Source: Pseudomonas sp. KU26590
Lineage (GTDB): Bacteria; Pseudomonadota; Gammaproteobacteria; Pseudomonadales; Pseudomonadaceae
Reading direction: 5' to 3'
NCBI RefSeq assembly: GCF_026153515.1
Contig: NZ_CP110644.1
Location: 310,001-374,000 of the forward strand
Length of the DNA: 64,000 nucleotides
A program made the position numbers and the translations under genes. Under the pieces are notes generated by a model. The model was not told the origin of the DNA. It saw nothing but the letters and a program-made list of their open reading frames with translations, and ran no database searches. Shown piece after piece: positions 1 through 9,461 of this stretch; the stretch's first letter is position 1; each line of letters opens with the position of its first letter.

Positions 1-53
1 GCCAACGCGGCTGCAGCCAAAAGGCTCGCCAGAGCGGAAGAAATTTTAGCCAT
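1..53 (-). CDS. N-terminus of an exported protein (partial)
   Basis: Only the first 17 codons are inside the window. Read on the minus strand they give MAKISSALASLLAAAALA, a short charged start followed by an Ala/Leu-rich hydrophobic stretch, which is a typical signal peptide. An AGAGGA ribosome-binding site sits about 8 bases before the ATG. The gene is divergent from phoB. The position matches the small hypothetical gene (PA5359-like) that I remember next to phoB in pseudomonads; the function cannot be judged from this fragment. Confidence 0.6.
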   Translation of the reverse strand, partial: MAKISSALASLLAAAAL

Positions 54-152
54 AGGTGAATCCTCTTTTTGTTTGTCGCTGGATAGACATTTCTTGTAGG
101 ACAAGTCGCCAGCTTAGCGCTAGATCGGCGAATACGCCTAGCTCGAACTAAC

Positions 153-170
153 CTGTCACACGACTGCAAT
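153..170 (+). promoter_or_regulatory. PHO box upstream of phoB
   Basis: CTGTCAC-ACGA-CTGCAAT is two 7-mers separated by 4 bases, matching the PhoB box (CTGTCAT-N4-CTGTCAT) with three deviations. It ends 53 bases before the phoB ATG. A possible -10 (TTATCT or TCTAAT, 178-186) lies at the usual distance. This predicts PhoB autoactivation of phoBR under phosphate starvation. Confidence 0.7.
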
Positions 171-223
171 AATTCCGTTATCTAATGCGCCCCAAGACAG
201 TTAAATGACATGAGGTTCGAGGC

Positions 224-913
224 ATGGCTGGCAGGAGTATTCTGATCGTCGACGACGAAGCGCCCATTCGCGAAATGATTGCCGTCGCACTGGAAATGGC
301 CGGCTATGACTGCATTGAGGCTGAGAATTCGCAACAGGCCCACGCCGTTATCGTCGACCGCAAGCCGGACCTCATCCTGCTCGACTGGATGCTGCCCGGC
401 ACATCCGGCATCGAGCTGGCACGTCGTTTGAAGCGTGACGAGCTGACCGGTGACATCCCGATCATCATGCTCACGGCCAAAGGCGAAGAGGACAACAAGA
501 TCCAGGGTCTTGAAGTCGGCGCCGATGATTACATCACCAAACCCTTCTCTCCCCGCGAGCTGGTCGCCCGGCTCAAGGCCGTGCTGCGGCGGGCTGCCCC
601 GAACGATGGCGAATCGCCGATCGAAGTGGGCGGTCTGCTGCTGGACCCGATCAGCCACCGCGTGACCATCGACGGCACCCCTGCCGAGATGGGCCCGACC
701 GAATACCGCCTGCTGCAATTCTTCATGACCCATCAGGAACGCGCCTATACCCGCGGGCAGTTGCTCGATCAGGTCTGGGGCGGAAACGTCTACGTGGAAG
801 AGCGCACCGTGGATGTCCACATCCGGCGTCTGCGCAAAGCCCTCGGCGAGGCTTACGAAAATCTGGTACAAACCGTCCGCGGTACTGGCTACCGTTTCTC
901 CACCAAAAGCTGA
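224..913 (+). CDS. phoB: Phosphate regulon response regulator PhoB
   Basis: This 229-residue OmpR-family regulator activates phosphate-starvation genes by binding PHO boxes. The receiver domain occupies about residues 1-120, with the acidic pair D10/D11, phospho-acceptor D54 (LLDWMLPG), T84 and K106 (TKPFSP). The C-terminal winged helix (about 130-229) ends in the characteristic [13 protein letters not shown]...GTGYRF. The ATG has a GAGG ribosome-binding site. It is followed after 48 bases by phoR, so the two form an operon, and a PHO box precedes it. Length and motifs agree with PhoB throughout; there is little doubt. Confidence 0.98.
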   Translation: MAGRSILIVDDEAPIREMIAVALEMAGYDCIEAENSQQAHAVIVDRKPDLILLDWMLPGTSGIELARRLKRDELTGDIPIIMLTAKGEEDNKIQGLEVGADDYITKPFSPRELVARLKAVLRRAAPNDGESPIEVGGLLLDPISHRVTIDGTPAEMGPTEYRLLQFFMTHQERAYTRGQLLDQVWGGNVYVEERTVDVHIRRLRKALGEAYENLVQTVRGTGYRFSTKS

Positions 914-961
914 AAAAGCTTTTGGCAGCGATTCAGACCGCTGAAGACAAGGACGCGTTAA

Positions 962-2263
962 TTGAATCACAACTGGCATGGCACCCTGATCCGCCACTTG
1001 CTGATGTTGGTCACAGTCTCGCTGCTGGCCGGTTTGATCAGCGGGCATTACGGCGGGTGTCTGGCAATCGGTCTGGGGCTTTATCTGGCCTGGACCCTCA
1101 AACAGCTGTTGCGCCTGCACGACTGGCTTCGCCATCACAAACCCGACGAGCCGCCACCCGATGGCTATGGCTTGTGGGGTGAGGTGTTCGACAGCATTTA
1201 CCATCTGCAGCGTCGCGATCAGCGCGTGCGTGGCCGCCTGCAAGCGGTTATCGACCGTGTCCAGGAATCCACTGCCGCGCTGAAAGATGCGGTGATCATG
1301 CTCGACAGCGACGGCAACCTGGAATGGTGGAACCGCGCCGCCGAAACCTTGCTGGGCCTGAAGACGCCCCAGGACAGCGGTCAGCCGGTGACCAATCTGG
1401 TCCGCCACCCGCGGTTCAAGGAGTACTTCGAACACGCTAATTACGTCGAACCGCTGGAAATCCCTTCGCCGGTCAATGACCGCTTGCGCATTCAGATGCT
1501 GATCACCCGCTACGGCAACAACGAGCATTTGATGCTGGTGCGCGACGTGACGCGCATGCATCAGCTGGAGCAAATGCGCAAAGACTTCGTCGCCAACGTG
1601 TCCCATGAGCTGCGCACTCCGTTGACGGTCATCTGCGGGTATCTGGAGACGCTGCTGGATAACGTCGAGGAAGTGAATCCGCGCTGGGTCAGGGCGTTGC
1701 AGCAAATGCATCAGCAAGGCGGGCGCATGCAGACGCTGCTCAACGACCTGTTGCTGCTGGCCAAGCTGGAAGCCACCGATTACCCGTCCGATAACCAGCC
1801 CGTGGCCGTGTCGTCGCTGCTGCAAAGCATCACCAACGATGCTCAAGCCCTGTCGGGAAGCAAGAATCAGCAGATCACTCTGGACCTGGAAAGCGACGTA
1901 AGCCTCAAGGGCAGCGAGGCGGAGCTGCGCAGCGCGTTCTCCAACCTGATCTTCAATGCCGTCAAATACACACCGGCCGAGGGCAAGATCCGTATCCGCT
2001 GGTGGAGTGACGGGCGTGGCGCGCACCTGAGTGTGCAGGACTCCGGCATCGGCATCGACAGCAAACACATTCCGCGCCTGACCGAGCGCTTCTACCGCGT
2101 CGACTCCAGCCGCGCATCAAACACCGGCGGGACAGGCCTGGGCCTGGCGATCGTCAAGCACGTGCTGCTGCGCCACCGCGCGGCACTGGAAATCAACAGC
2201 GTCCCCGGCAAGGGCAGTGTGTTTATCTGCAACTTTGCCCCGGCCCAGATGACCAAAGCCTAG
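962..2263 (+). CDS. phoR: Phosphate regulon sensor histidine kinase PhoR (TTG start)
   Basis: Membrane histidine kinase of 433 residues that phosphorylates PhoB when phosphate is low and takes its signal from the Pst transporter through PhoU. Visible order: N-terminal membrane segments (about 10-45), a linker, a PAS domain (about 100-195), the HisKA helix with H215 in NVSHELRTPL, then the ATPase domain with the N box (NLIFNAVKYTP), DSGIGI and GGTGLGLAIVKH. No ATG fits. A TTG at 962 follows an AAGGA site with 8-base spacing and gives MNHNWHGTLIRHLL, so I chose it. It has no large periplasmic sensor, as usual for PhoR. Confidence 0.97.
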   Translation: MNHNWHGTLIRHLLMLVTVSLLAGLISGHYGGCLAIGLGLYLAWTLKQLLRLHDWLRHHKPDEPPPDGYGLWGEVFDSIYHLQRRDQRVRGRLQAVIDRVQESTAALKDAVIMLDSDGNLEWWNRAAETLLGLKTPQDSGQPVTNLVRHPRFKEYFEHANYVEPLEIPSPVNDRLRIQMLITRYGNNEHLMLVRDVTRMHQLEQMRKDFVANVSHELRTPLTVICGYLETLLDNVEEVNPRWVRALQQMHQQGGRMQTLLNDLLLLAKLEATDYPSDNQPVAVSSLLQSITNDAQALSGSKNQQITLDLESDVSLKGSEAELRSAFSNLIFNAVKYTPAEGKIRIRWWSDGRGAHLSVQDSGIGIDSKHIPRLTERFYRVDSSRASNTGGTGLGLAIVKHVLLRHRAALEINSVPGKGSVFICNFAPAQMTKA

Positions 2264-2300
2264 GCAAGCCAGCAGATAGCCGCTAAATTGCGTCCCTTGT

Positions 2301-2319
2301 GCCCTCCAATTGTGAGGGC
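2301..2319 (+). terminator. Weak hairpin after phoR
   Basis: GCCCTC (2301-2306) pairs with GAGGGC (2314-2319) over a 7-base loop, and is followed by a T-rich but interrupted stretch. It may end phoBR or attenuate read-through into the next gene. A six-base stem without a clean T-run is weak evidence. Confidence 0.3.
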
Positions 2320-2363
2320 GTGTTTCATTCCACACTTCAAAACGGAACCTGCAAAACCCCATC

Positions 2364-3704
2364 ATGGACCCTTCCCCTGGTATTAGCCTGGCTTCACTCT
2401 TCGCCGATTTCGGCATGATTCTTTTCGCAATGGTGTTGGTTCTGCTCAACGGATTCTTCGTTGCGGCCGAGTTCGCCATGGTCAAACTGCGCTCCACCCG
2501 CGTGGAGTCCATTGCCGAGAAAAACGGTTGGCGCGGACGCATTCTGCGCACCGTTCACAGCCAGCTGGATGCTTATCTGTCAGCCTGCCAGCTGGGTATT
2601 ACGCTGGCGTCGCTGGGACTGGGATGGGTCGGCGAGCCGGCGTTCGCGCACCTGCTTGCGCCGCTGCTCGAGACAGTCGGCGTGGAGTCGCCCGAGGTCG
2701 TCAGAGGCGTGTCGTTCTTCAGCGCCTTTTTCATGATTTCGTACCTGCACATCGTGGTGGGTGAACTGGCGCCGAAATCCTGGGCCATTCGCAAACCCGA
2801 GCTGTTGTCGCTGTGGACGGCGGTGCCGCTGTACCTCTTCTACTGGGCGATGTACCCGGCCATCTACCTGCTCAACGCCAGTGCCAACGGCATTCTGCGC
2901 ATCGCAGGCCAGGGCGAGCCCGGCCCGCATCACGAGCATCATTACAGCCGTGAAGAGCTCAAGCTGATCCTGCACTCAAGCCGCGGTCAGGACCCGAGCG
3001 ACCAAGGCATGCGCGTACTGGCCTCCGCCGTGGAAATGGGCGAGCTGGAAGTGGTGGACTGGGCAAATTCCCGCGAAGACATGGTCTCGCTGGAATTCAA
3101 CGCCCCGCTCAAGGAAATCCTTGCGATGTTCCGCCGGCACAAGTTCAGCCGGTACCCGGTGTATGACTCGGACCGCAATGAGTTTGTGGGTCTGTTGCAC
3201 ATCAAGGACCTGCTGCTGGAGCTGGCGGCGCTGGATCACCTTCCCGAGTCCTTCAACCTTGCCGAGCTCACGCGGCCGCTGGAGCGCGTGTCCAAGCACA
3301 TGCCGTTGTCGCGCCTGCTGGAGCAGTTCCGTCAGGGCGGCGCGCACTTTGCGCTGGTCGAAGAAGCCGACGGCAAGATCATCGGCTACCTGACGATGGA
3401 AGACGTGCTGGAAGTGCTGGTGGGCGACATTCAGGACGAACATCGCAAGGCCGAGCGCGGCATTCTGGCCTATCAGCCGGGCAAGCTGCTGGTGCGCGGG
3501 GATACGCCGCTATTCAAGGTCGAGCGCCTGCTGGGCATCGATCTGGACCACGTGGAAGCTGAAACCCTGGCTGGCCTGATCTACGACAGCCTCAAGCGCG
3601 TGCCTGAGGAAGAGGAAGTCATGGAAGTCGAAGGCCTGCGCATCATCATCAAAAAGATGAAAGGCCCGAAGATCGTGCTGGCGAAGGTGCTGAAGCTGGA
3701 TTGA
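2364..3704 (+). CDS. CNNM/CorC (HlyC family) membrane protein
   Basis: A 446-residue protein with the standard layout of the CorB/CNNM family. A DUF21 membrane domain of about four helices runs to about residue 200 (VLLNGFFVAAEFAMVKLR near the start). A pair of CBS domains follows (about 210-340, with HKFSRYPVYD and GYLTMEDVLEVLVGDIQDE), then a C-terminal CorC_HlyC domain (about 350-440). Family members are linked to magnesium or cobalt efflux and adenine-nucleotide binding; the old name 'hemolysin' is not evidence of toxicity. It lies 100 bases after phoR on the same strand (PA5362 position). The ribosome-binding site is weak, so the start at 2364 is the least certain part. Confidence 0.9.
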   Translation: MDPSPGISLASLFADFGMILFAMVLVLLNGFFVAAEFAMVKLRSTRVESIAEKNGWRGRILRTVHSQLDAYLSACQLGITLASLGLGWVGEPAFAHLLAPLLETVGVESPEVVRGVSFFSAFFMISYLHIVVGELAPKSWAIRKPELLSLWTAVPLYLFYWAMYPAIYLLNASANGILRIAGQGEPGPHHEHHYSREELKLILHSSRGQDPSDQGMRVLASAVEMGELEVVDWANSREDMVSLEFNAPLKEILAMFRRHKFSRYPVYDSDRNEFVGLLHIKDLLLELAALDHLPESFNLAELTRPLERVSKHMPLSRLLEQFRQGGAHFALVEEADGKIIGYLTMEDVLEVLVGDIQDEHRKAERGILAYQPGKLLVRGDTPLFKVERLLGIDLDHVEAETLAGLIYDSLKRVPEEEEVMEVEGLRIIIKKMKGPKIVLAKVLKLD

Positions 3705-3756
3705 TCTTGCCGCTGGCCGGGTCTCGGTTGTGCCATTTTGCTGCCGCTGCGCGCCA

Positions 3757-3783
3757 GATCGCGGGACAAGCCACGCTCCTACA
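3757..3783 (+). repeat. Single REP-type repeat
   Basis: GATCGCGGGACAAGC followed by CACGCTCCTACAGG is a slightly degenerate copy of the Pseudomonas REP motif whose full inverted pair is seen at 18988-19074. It lies between two convergent genes, the usual place for REP elements. Confidence 0.6.
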
Positions 3784-3799
3784 GGTCAGCGGCAGATGA

Positions 3800-4708
3800 T
3801 CAATTCCCGCCAATCGCGAAGTTGGGCAGGCTCTGGACCGGCTGCGAGAATTCGTAAGGGATCGACTCCAGCGCCAGCCCGACGTTGCGCTGCACCACGA
3901 AGTGCAAATGCGGGCCGGTGCTGTTGCCGGTGTTGCCGGAGCGCCCGAGCGGCGCGCCCACTGCCACATGCTGGCCTTCCTTGACGCTCACCGATCCCTG
4001 CTGCAAATGCAGATAAACGCCCATCGTGCCGTCGTCGTGCAGGATCCGCACGAAGTTGCCCGATGGATTTTCGCCTCGGCCCGACTGGGCATTCTCCGTC
4101 TTGATCACAGTACCGCCCCGCGCCGCGATGATCTGCGTGCCTTCGGGCATGGCAATGTCGATGGCGTAGCGGCTCTTGGCGCCTATATGGCTGTAGGACC
4201 CATTGGCGCCCTGACTGATGCGAAACGGCCCGCCCACCCACGGCAACGGATAGCGATAGGCGAATCCACCCGCCGAGACGCCCCGCTGTGGGTCGCCCAC
4301 GATTGATCGCAGACTGGGCTTGTAGGCCATGGCCTTGCTGGCGACTTGCGGGCTGAGGGCGATGAGACGTTCGTTGCTGCGCGCTGGAATCGTGCGGCGA
4401 ATAACCTGATCCGATACGCCGACCACGTTCTTCACCCCGGCCAGACGCAGTTCGACTTCAACGGGCGCGTAAAGGTCGTTTCGCACGTACAGGCTGTCGC
4501 TGCCGTTGGCCTTCTTGACGCTCAGGCGCACCTGGCTGTCGATGCGCTCGACCATGCGCTCGCGAAGCTTCATCACCTGCGCGCCGCGTACAGGCTGGTC
4601 GGTAAACGACACCACGCCATTGGCATCGGTGAACCGATAGATCGTGACCGCTCCGGCGGTCTGCGTGGCCAGCAGTAAGGCACAGACAACCAGCACGCGC
4701 TCGAACAT
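3800..4708 (-). CDS. Exported M23 (LytM-type) metallopeptidase with DUF4124 domain
   Basis: 302 residues starting at MFERVLVVCALLLATQTAGA, a clear signal peptide. The frame is open further upstream, but that extension has no signal and would place the hydrophobic stretch internally. Right after the signal comes a DUF4124-like segment (VTIYRFTDANGVVSFTDQ), then a beta-rich region. The M23 peptidase domain is at about 165-290, with a His (YSHIGAKS) and Asp (YAIDIAMPEGTQ) and the HLH zinc motif at 267-269. Such enzymes cut or remodel peptidoglycan in the periplasm. It sits between phoBR and the phoU-pst genes, as PA5363 does. Substrate unknown. Confidence 0.88.
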   Translation of the reverse strand: MFERVLVVCALLLATQTAGAVTIYRFTDANGVVSFTDQPVRGAQVMKLRERMVERIDSQVRLSVKKANGSDSLYVRNDLYAPVEVELRLAGVKNVVGVSDQVIRRTIPARSNERLIALSPQVASKAMAYKPSLRSIVGDPQRGVSAGGFAYRYPLPWVGGPFRISQGANGSYSHIGAKSRYAIDIAMPEGTQIIAARGGTVIKTENAQSGRGENPSGNFVRILHDDGTMGVYLHLQQGSVSVKEGQHVAVGAPLGRSGNTGNSTGPHLHFVVQRNVGLALESIPYEFSQPVQSLPNFAIGGN

Positions 4709-4949
4709 CGGGATAGACCTGGTGAGTGGACGATTGGCGCCCAGCCTAACAGCGATGCCGACGAAATTGGACTCATCCGAATCAATCGGTAATAGACGAA
4801 GCGTCAAGGAAATCGCGTCAGCCAGGGGCGCGATCGGAATTGCAATTTCTATGCTGGGTGATAGTGCGTTTCGTCAGGCCGTTCTTCGCATCCGCTGACA
4901 TGCCCATCGTCCAGACGCTGCGCGCGAGCGCAGCGAACTGGCTTGCCAA

Positions 4950-5855
4950 TCAGGCACCCGGCACGAAGTGCTTCTGCGCTGTGCCACGGGCAATCAGGCG
5001 CGACAGGTAATCAAGCTTCTGGGTGTCCTTGTCGACGAATCGGAAAGTCACCTGCAGCCAATCACTGTCTGGCTTCTGCTCGAACGCGGAAATCGCGTGC
5101 AGATAGCCATTGAGACGCGCGACCTCGGCGTTTTCACCCTGCTCCAGATCGAGCACGGCGCTCTCGAGGATCTGCGGCAGCACCTCGCCACGGCGGACCA
5201 GCAGCGACGCTTCCTTGAGCGTCAGCGCCTTGATCACGCAGGGCTGAATCCCGCTCGGAAGACGCAACTGACCCTGGCCACGACCCGTAGGTGCGGCGGC
5301 GGGAGCGGCATTGGCCGTAGGCTGGACCTGAGGCTGAGCGGCCTGCGGTGCAGCCGACGCAGCGGGTGCCGTGTTGACGACCTCAGGCCGATTACCCATC
5401 AAAGCGCTGAGCGAGTCATTGGCAAATGCGGCATTGACGCGGGCCGGACCACTGGACATCAACGCCTCGAGTTTGCCGACCTTGTGCAGCGCTTTTTTGA
5501 CCTTGGTCAGCAGTTGCTCGTTGGTGAACGGCTTGCCGATGAAGTCAGAGACGCCGGCCTGGATCGCCTGAATCACGTTTTCCTTGTCGCCACGGCTGGT
5601 GACCATGATGAACGGCATGGTCTTCAGGTTGTCCTGCTGGCGGCACCAGGTCAGCAATTCCAGCCCGGACATTTCGGGCATTTCCCAATCGCACAGCACC
5701 AGATCAAACACTTCACGGCTGAGCAGGACTTGCGCCTTGCGGCCGTTGACTGCGTCTTCCAGAGCAACTCCTGGAAACGCGTTGCGCAGGCCTTTCTTGA
5801 CCAGATCGCGGATGAACGGTGCGTCATCCACCACCAATACACTGACTTTACTCAT
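4950..5855 (-). CDS. Orphan response regulator with unknown output domain
   Basis: 301 residues. The receiver domain (about 1-125) has D10/D11, phospho-site D56 (LVLCDWEMPEMSG) and the conserved Lys in FIGKPFTN. A low-complexity Ala/Pro/Gln linker (about 165-215) leads to a C-terminal domain of about 90 residues that I do not recognise (LTLKEASLLVRRGEVLPQ ... TFRFVDKDTQKLDYLSRLI); it is not HTH, GGDEF, EAL or HD-GYP. I chose the ATG at 5855 because it has AGGAG with 5-base spacing and starts exactly at the receiver fold; the open frame upstream adds 57 unlikely residues. It is the PA5364-type regulator that accompanies phoU. No kinase is adjacent. Confidence 0.88.
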   Translation of the reverse strand: MSKVSVLVVDDAPFIRDLVKKGLRNAFPGVALEDAVNGRKAQVLLSREVFDLVLCDWEMPEMSGLELLTWCRQQDNLKTMPFIMVTSRGDKENVIQAIQAGVSDFIGKPFTNEQLLTKVKKALHKVGKLEALMSSGPARVNAAFANDSLSALMGNRPEVVNTAPAASAAPQAAQPQVQPTANAAPAAAPTGRGQGQLRLPSGIQPCVIKALTLKEASLLVRRGEVLPQILESAVLDLEQGENAEVARLNGYLHAISAFEQKPDSDWLQVTFRFVDKDTQKLDYLSRLIARGTAQKHFVPGA

Positions 5856-5985
5856 CGACGCTCCTGATGGCGTGTTCACCGTAAATGGCGAGCATTCGCT
5901 GGCGGGTGGCCAGCTGCCAAACTGTTTGACGACACCGGGACTTTTATTCGCGGGTGACTTGAAAAATACGGGCAGACCGGAAAAA

Positions 5986-6018
5986 CAAAAACGCCCGGCG
6001 GTCGCCAGGCGTTTTTTC
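5986..6018 (-). terminator. Intrinsic terminator after phoU
   Basis: ACGCC (5991-5995) pairs with GGCGT (6008-6012) and GGCG pairs with CGCC inside, with A- and T-tracts on both sides. Read on the minus strand it lies just after the phoU stop and is followed by TTTTTGTTTTT. It separates pst-phoU from the orphan regulator gene. Confidence 0.8.
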
Positions 6019-6028
6019 TCAGGCAATC

Positions 6029-6787
6029 TTATTTATCGTCAGGCTTGTCCAGAACATTAATCCTTTCGGCGGTCAGGCCTTTGACTTCTTCCTGCATGCG
6101 CTTGAGGCCCAGGTGACGAACGTCGGTACCGCGCACGAGGTAGATGACCAGTTCGGAGATGTTGCGCGCGTGATCGCCGATGCGCTCCAGCGAACGCAGG
6201 ACCCAGATCACGTTCAGCACGCGGGAGATCGAGCGCGGATCTTCCATCATGTAGGTGACCAGCTCACGCAATGCGGTCTTGTACTCGCGGTCGATGTTCT
6301 TGTCGTACTGCGCGACCGATAACGCCAGATCGGCATCGAAGCGGGCGAACGAGTCCAGTGCGTCACGCACCATCTTGCTGACCTGATCGCTGATGTGGCG
6401 CACTTCGACGTAACCGCGCGGCGACTCACCCTCTTCGCACAGCTGAATCGCACGGCGGGCGATCTTGGTGGACTCATCGCCGATGCGCTCAAGGTCGATA
6501 ACCGACTTGGAGATGCTGATGATCAGACGCAGGTCGGAGGCAGCAGGCTGACGACGGGCCAGGATGCGCAGGCACTCTTCGTCGATGTTGCGCTCCATCT
6601 GGTTGATGCGGTCGTCAACCTCACGCACCCGTTGGGCCAGGCCCGAGTCGGCTTCGATCAAGGCGGTGACCGCGTCGTTGACCTGCTTCTCGACCAGACC
6701 ACCCATTTCCAGCAGGTGGCTGCGAACTTCTTCCAGTTCAGCGTTGAACTGCTGGGAGATGTGATGTGTATGGCTGTCTTTGATCAT
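6029..6787 (-). CDS. phoU: Phosphate signalling protein PhoU
   Basis: A 252-residue all-helical cytoplasmic protein with two PhoU repeats, each carrying the metal-binding pattern of E/D at i, i+3 (DRINQMERNIDEECLRIL in the first, RSLERIGDHARNISE in the second). It restrains PhoR and the Pst transporter when phosphate is plentiful. It is the last gene of the minus-strand pst series, 51 bases after pstB, with a strong terminator behind it. The start MIKDSHTHHISQQFNAEL matches the family; its ribosome-binding site is only a weak GGAC. Confidence 0.97.
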   Translation of the reverse strand: MIKDSHTHHISQQFNAELEEVRSHLLEMGGLVEKQVNDAVTALIEADSGLAQRVREVDDRINQMERNIDEECLRILARRQPAASDLRLIISISKSVIDLERIGDESTKIARRAIQLCEEGESPRGYVEVRHISDQVSKMVRDALDSFARFDADLALSVAQYDKNIDREYKTALRELVTYMMEDPRSISRVLNVIWVLRSLERIGDHARNISELVIYLVRGTDVRHLGLKRMQEEVKGLTAERINVLDKPDDK

Positions 6788-6838
6788 GAGTGTCCGTCCG
6801 ATTGATTGCGCGGTGGTTCAAGGCTGACGAAACACGTG

Positions 6839-7672
6839 CTAGCCGTAACGACCGGTTATGTAGTCTTCAGTTTGCTTTTTGGTCGGATTGGTGAACAACG
6901 TATCGGTGTCCCCGTATTCGACCACCTTGCCCATGTGCAGAAACGCGGTGTAATCCGATACGCGCGCCGCCTGCTGCATGTTGTGGGTAACGATCACAAT
7001 GGTGTATTTGGATTTCAGTTCGTAGATCAACTCTTCGACTTTCAGGGTCGAAATCGGGTCGAGCGCGGAGCACGGCTCATCGAGCAGCAGCACCTCGGGT
7101 TCGACGGCGATGGTGCGGGCGATCACCAGACGTTGCTGCTGACCACCGGAAAGTCCGAGCGCCGACTCGTGCAGGCGGTCCTTGACCTCGTCCCACAGTG
7201 CGGCGCCACGCAAGGCCCACTCGACGGCTTCGTCGAGCACGCGCTTTTTGTTCACGCCCTGAATGCGCAGCCCGTAGACCACGTTCTCGTAAACGGTCTT
7301 GGGGAACGGGTTGGGCTTCTGGAAGACCATGCCGACCCGGCGACGCAACTCGGCGACGTCCTCGCCTTTAGTGTAGATGTCGTGGCCATAGAGCTTGATC
7401 TCGCCCTGTACTCGGCAGCCGTCCACCAGATCGTTCATGCGGTTGAAGGTGCGCAGCAACGTGGACTTCCCGCACCCGGACGGCCCGATGAACGAGGTGA
7501 CGCGTTGTTTCGGGATGTTCATGCGGATGTCGAACAGCGCCTGCTTCTCGCCATAGAAGAGATCCAGCCCCGGCACTTCCAGCGCAACGGCTTCGTTCGC
7601 CAGATCCAGCACCTGGCGCTTGCGACCCAGGGCCGACATGTTGATGCCGTGGGCGTGGGGTTCCTGTTGCAT
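6839..7672 (-). CDS. pstB: Phosphate ABC transporter ATP-binding protein PstB
   Basis: 277-residue ATPase of the high-affinity phosphate importer. Visible motifs: Walker [10 protein letters not shown] (63-71), Q loop (VFQKPNPFP), signature LSGGQ (174-178), Walker B VLLLDEP (194-200), and the switch His in [10 protein letters not shown]. The start is the ATG at 7672 (MQQEPHAHG) with a GGAGAG site; the frame is open for 38 more codons upstream, but that part is the repeat-containing spacer after pstA and has no coding character. Confidence 0.97.
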   Translation of the reverse strand: MQQEPHAHGINMSALGRKRQVLDLANEAVALEVPGLDLFYGEKQALFDIRMNIPKQRVTSFIGPSGCGKSTLLRTFNRMNDLVDGCRVQGEIKLYGHDIYTKGEDVAELRRRVGMVFQKPNPFPKTVYENVVYGLRIQGVNKKRVLDEAVEWALRGAALWDEVKDRLHESALGLSGGQQQRLVIARTIAVEPEVLLLDEPCSALDPISTLKVEELIYELKSKYTIVIVTHNMQQAARVSDYTAFLHMGKVVEYGDTDTLFTNPTKKQTEDYITGRYG

Positions 7673-7747
7673 GGTCTCTCTCCGTTCGTAGCTGCCAGCG
7701 TTGAGCTGCCAGCTGCAAGTGTGGTGCAGATACGGTACGCGACTTAC

Positions 7748-7765
7748 AGCTTGCCGCTTGAAGCT
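7748..7765. repeat. Intergenic 18-mer repeat, copy 1
   Basis: AGCTTGCCGCTTGAAGCT recurs exactly, inverted, at 38464-38481. Around it are partial copies of the same AGCTTG words (7690-7772). Both sites are short spacers inside operons (pstA-pstB here, pycA-pycB there), in keeping with the AGCTTGCAGCTTG-type spacer repeats common in Pseudomonas genomes. Confidence 0.7.
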
Positions 7766-7775
7766 TGTAGCTGAC

Positions 7776-9446
7776 TCAGTCTTCAAACGCCTTGTACTTG
7801 TCGCGCAGGCGGTTGCGAATCGTCACCGCCGACAGGTTCAGCAGCGCGATCACCAGCACCAGCAACAGTGCCGTGGCATACACCAGCGGGCGCGCAGCCT
7901 CGACGTTGGGGCTTTGAAAACCGACATCGTAAATATGAAAACCCAGGTGCATGATCTTCTGGTCGAGGTGCAGATACGGGTAATTGCCGTCCAACGGCAA
8001 CGAAGGCGCCATCTTGACCACACCCACCAGCATCAGCGGCGCCACTTCACCCGCCGCCCGTGCCACCGCCAGAATCAGGCCCGTCATCATGGCCGGGCTG
8101 GCCATGGGCAAAACGATCTTCCACAGCGTTTCGGCCTTGGTGGCGCCCAAGGCCAGCGAGCCCTCGCGCAACGTCAGCGGGATACGCGCCAGACCTTCTT
8201 CGGTGGCGACGATCACCACCGGCACGGCGAGCAGCGCCAGCGTCAACGACGCCCACAGCAAGCCGGGCGTGCCGAAGGTCGGCGCCGGGAGGGCTTCGGG
8301 GAAGAACAGCTGATCCAGAGAACCGCCCAGCACGTAAACGAAAAAGCCAAGCCCGAAGACGCCGTAGACGATAGCGGGAACACCCGCGAGGTTGTTGACG
8401 GCAATGCGGATCAAGCGCGTCATTACGCCTTGGCGTGCGTACTCACGCAAATACACAGCGGCGAGCACGCCGAAGGGCGTCACGAAGACGGCCATGATCA
8501 GCGTCATCATCACGGTGCCGAAGATCGCCGGGAAAATCCCGCCCTCCGTATTGGCCTCGCGCGGGTCGTCGCTGAGGAACTCCCAGAGCTTCTGGAAGTA
8601 GAACCCCAGCTTGGTCATCGTGCCCATAGCGTTGGGCTGATACGCGTGAACCACCTTGCCGATGCTGATCTCGATCTCTTTGCCGTTGGCGTCACGGGCC
8701 GTCAGGCTGTCGCGATTGTATTCGGCGTGCAACGCGCCCAGGCGCGACTCGACGTCCTTGTAGCGCGCTTCGTATTCGGCGCGCTCAATGGCCATGTCGG
8801 CCTGGGCCGCTGCATCAAGTTCGCCGTTGAGCTCGAGCTTGCGCGCGTGCAGACGCAGCCGCTCGATGCCGTGGTTGATCGCGCCGATCTCGCCCTTCTC
8901 CAGGTCGTCCAGCTGATCGGAGATGCCCTGCACCCGCTCGATACGCGCCTGCAGTTGCGGCCATGCGGCTTCGCCCTCCGCGACCACTTTGCCGTCTTCC
9001 TTGACGTTGAGCAGATAGCCGTAAAAGTTGCCCCACTCGCGGCGCTCCAGTGTCATCAATTCCGCTGGCTTGCGCTGATCCTTGAGCCACTCGCCAATGA
9101 CCCAGTTGAAATCGCTGGGGCTGACATCCCGGTTGCCGACCTTGAACAAATCGCGGGTCATGAACTCGGGCCCCTGATCAGGGACTGGCAGCCCGGCGGC
9201 CTTGAGCCTGGCGCGCGGCACTTGTTCAGACTGAACCAGCTCACCCACCAGCACGTGGCTTTCCTGCCCGGGAACATCGTACTGGGCGGAAATCACATCG
9301 GCAGGCCAGAAGTGCCCCAGCCCGCGCACGGCGATCACCGCCAGCAAGCCGATGGTCATGATCACCGCGATGGACACCGCACCCGCGCTCAGCCAGACAC
9401 CGGGGCCGCCACTGTTGAACCATCGCTTGAGGGAGGTCTGCTTCAT
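7776..9446 (-). CDS. pstA: Phosphate ABC transporter permease PstA
   Basis: 556-residue inner-membrane subunit of the phosphate importer. One membrane helix (about 15-38) is followed by an unusually long polar region (about 40-275), then the permease domain with several helices and the EAA loop ([22 protein letters not shown]). The long N-terminal insertion is normal for Pseudomonas PstA, while E. coli PstA is about 296 residues. I start at ATG 9446 (MKQTSLKRW), which has a CAGG site; an in-frame TTG nine bases upstream is possible. It starts 16 bases after the pstC stop. Confidence 0.95.
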   Translation of the reverse strand: MKQTSLKRWFNSGGPGVWLSAGAVSIAVIMTIGLLAVIAVRGLGHFWPADVISAQYDVPGQESHVLVGELVQSEQVPRARLKAAGLPVPDQGPEFMTRDLFKVGNRDVSPSDFNWVIGEWLKDQRKPAELMTLERREWGNFYGYLLNVKEDGKVVAEGEAAWPQLQARIERVQGISDQLDDLEKGEIGAINHGIERLRLHARKLELNGELDAAAQADMAIERAEYEARYKDVESRLGALHAEYNRDSLTARDANGKEIEISIGKVVHAYQPNAMGTMTKLGFYFQKLWEFLSDDPREANTEGGIFPAIFGTVMMTLIMAVFVTPFGVLAAVYLREYARQGVMTRLIRIAVNNLAGVPAIVYGVFGLGFFVYVLGGSLDQLFFPEALPAPTFGTPGLLWASLTLALLAVPVVIVATEEGLARIPLTLREGSLALGATKAETLWKIVLPMASPAMMTGLILAVARAAGEVAPLMLVGVVKMAPSLPLDGNYPYLHLDQKIMHLGFHIYDVGFQSPNVEAARPLVYATALLLVLVIALLNLSAVTIRNRLRDKYKAFED

Positions 9447-9461
9447 CGGTTTCAACCTGCC

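Noticed and set aside
182..2068. Long open frame (about 628 codons) on the strand opposite phoB and phoR
   Set aside because: It mirrors the high-GC coding frames of phoBR, has no recognisable domain, and overlaps two certain genes along its whole length.
3547..3558. ACCACGTGGAAG, a partial match to parS
   Set aside because: Only the CCACGTGGAA centre fits and it lies in the coding region of the CNNM gene; the left arm does not match, unlike the perfect site at 56999.
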